This document shows, piece after piece, positions 63,516 to 64,000 of a stretch of 64,000 nt of DNA (its first letter is position 1; the number at the start of each line of letters is the position of its first letter). Both the position numbers and the translations under genes were made by a program. The stretch lies in NCBI RefSeq assembly GCF_004521985.1, contig NZ_SBHZ01000012.1, positions 1-64,000 on the forward strand, given 5' to 3'. The stretch is from Ectopseudomonas khazarica (GTDB taxonomy: Bacteria; Pseudomonadota; Gammaproteobacteria; Pseudomonadales; Pseudomonadaceae). A model generated the notes under the pieces. The model was given only the letters and a program-made list of their open reading frames with translations, made no database searches and was not told the origin of the DNA.

Positions 63516-64000
63516 CTATTCGAAAAGCACCTTGGCCACGTCGCCAAAGCGTCTGGCGAAGTGCACCGTCAGGCCTTCCTTGAGGTAGTCGGGCAGCTCT
63601 TCGTAGCTGCCGCGGTTGGCTTCCGGCAGGATCAGCTCATGCAGCTTCTGCCGGCGCGCCGCGATGACCTTCTCGCGCACACCGCCGATCGGCAGGACCT
63701 GGCCGGTGAGGGTCAGTTCACCGGTCATGGCCACGCCTTTCTTCGGCGCCTGGTTGCGTGCCAGGGAGAGCAGGGCGCTGGCCATGGTGATCCCCGCGCT
63801 GGGACCGTCCTTGGGCGTGGCGCCTTCCGGCACGTGCAGGTGGACGAAGGCCTGGTCGAAGAAGCTCGGGTCGCCGCCGAACTGCTTCAGGTGCGAGCTG
63901 ACGTAGCTGTAGGCGATCTCCGCCGACTCCTTCATGACGTCGCCGAGCTGCCCGGTGAGCTTGAAGCCGCGATTGAGGGTGTGGATGCGCGTCGCCTCGA
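63516..64000 (-). CDS. lon: ATP-dependent Lon protease, C-terminal fragment
   Basis: The last 161 codons are present; the gene enters from the right edge. The fragment holds the Lon peptidase domain: TRIHTLNRGFKLTGQLGDVM, FVHLHVPEGATPKDGPSAG with the catalytic Ser, TGELTLTGQVLPIGGVREKV with the catalytic Lys, and LPEANRGSYEELP. It degrades damaged and regulatory proteins in the cytoplasm. Next to the I42 inhibitor it may be the AsrA-type Lon paralogue of pseudomonads rather than the main Lon; the N-terminal part outside the window would decide. Confidence 0.93.
   Translation of the reverse strand, partial: EATRIHTLNRGFKLTGQLGDVMKESAEIAYSYVSSHLKQFGGDPSFFDQAFVHLHVPEGATPKDGPSAGITMASALLSLARNQAPKKGVAMTGELTLTGQVLPIGGVREKVIAARRQKLHELILPEANRGSYEELPDYLKEGLTVHFARRFGDVAKVLFE

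Overview
The window looks like a chromosomal segment of a Pseudomonas, possibly near P. mendocina or P. oleovorans (the species is a guess). The evidence is high GC, a tmRNA whose tag reads ANDDNYALAA, Pseudomonas-type REP elements, and gene order that matches, from memory, the PAO1 block around fklB, UPF0114, a Lon-like protease, a DksA-like gene and rtcR/rtcB/rtcA. I see no insertion sequence, prophage, CRISPR array or rRNA.

Layout. 1-8334 is a phosphonate utilisation locus. It holds an ABC importer (phnDCE), an iron-type alcohol dehydrogenase of the phosphonoacetaldehyde-reductase kind, a GlpT-like MFS carrier, phosphonoacetaldehyde hydrolase (phnX), two LysR regulators and the start of an acetaldehyde-type aldehyde dehydrogenase. 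No phnW transaminase is visible, so the set fits catabolism of a hydroxy-phosphonate through phosphonoacetaldehyde to acetaldehyde, phosphate and acetate. 8469-8869 is ssrA. 9000-11915 is a large hybrid sensor kinase.

12266-21623 is an RNA-repair operon with its activator. rtcR is divergent. A sigma-54 promoter at 19843-19858 drives rsr (Ro60), then a run of five small tRNA-mimicking RNAs, then rtcB, a HEAT-repeat gene, an rlaP-type nucleotidyltransferase, an unrecognised low-GC beta-propeller-like gene, and rtcA. The five RNAs (17621-18203) are the most notable content of the window. Each has a two-helix Y-RNA-like stem with the conserved strand motifs CGAATGCC and YCTNGTCG. Three carry a complete circularly permuted tRNA module in the order T-arm, closed acceptor hairpin, U8-A9, D-arm.

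21617-37962 is mostly housekeeping and stress genes: a DUF4105 envelope protein, a DksA-like zinc finger, a KefB-like antiporter, a Lon-like protease, UPF0114, a photolyase operon ending in a 48-codon DUF2256 zinc-ribbon gene, a chemoreceptor, an HD-GYP response regulator with its hybrid kinase, and fklB. 38132-44312 holds an RND efflux pair and a second chemoreceptor.

44622-60799 is an aldarate (galactarate, glucarate, talarate) locus. It has two TalrD/GalrD-type dehydratases, a GudX-like and a GudD dehydratase, GarD, KdgD, a TctABC importer, an MFS carrier, an FAD-linked hydroxyacid dehydrogenase and a D-2-hydroxyacid dehydrogenase. The dehydratases converge on 5-keto-4-deoxyglucarate, which KdgD turns into 2-oxoglutarate semialdehyde. 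61039-64000 holds an ABC-2 exporter, REP elements, a chagasin-type protease inhibitor lipoprotein and the 3' part of a lon gene that runs off the edge.
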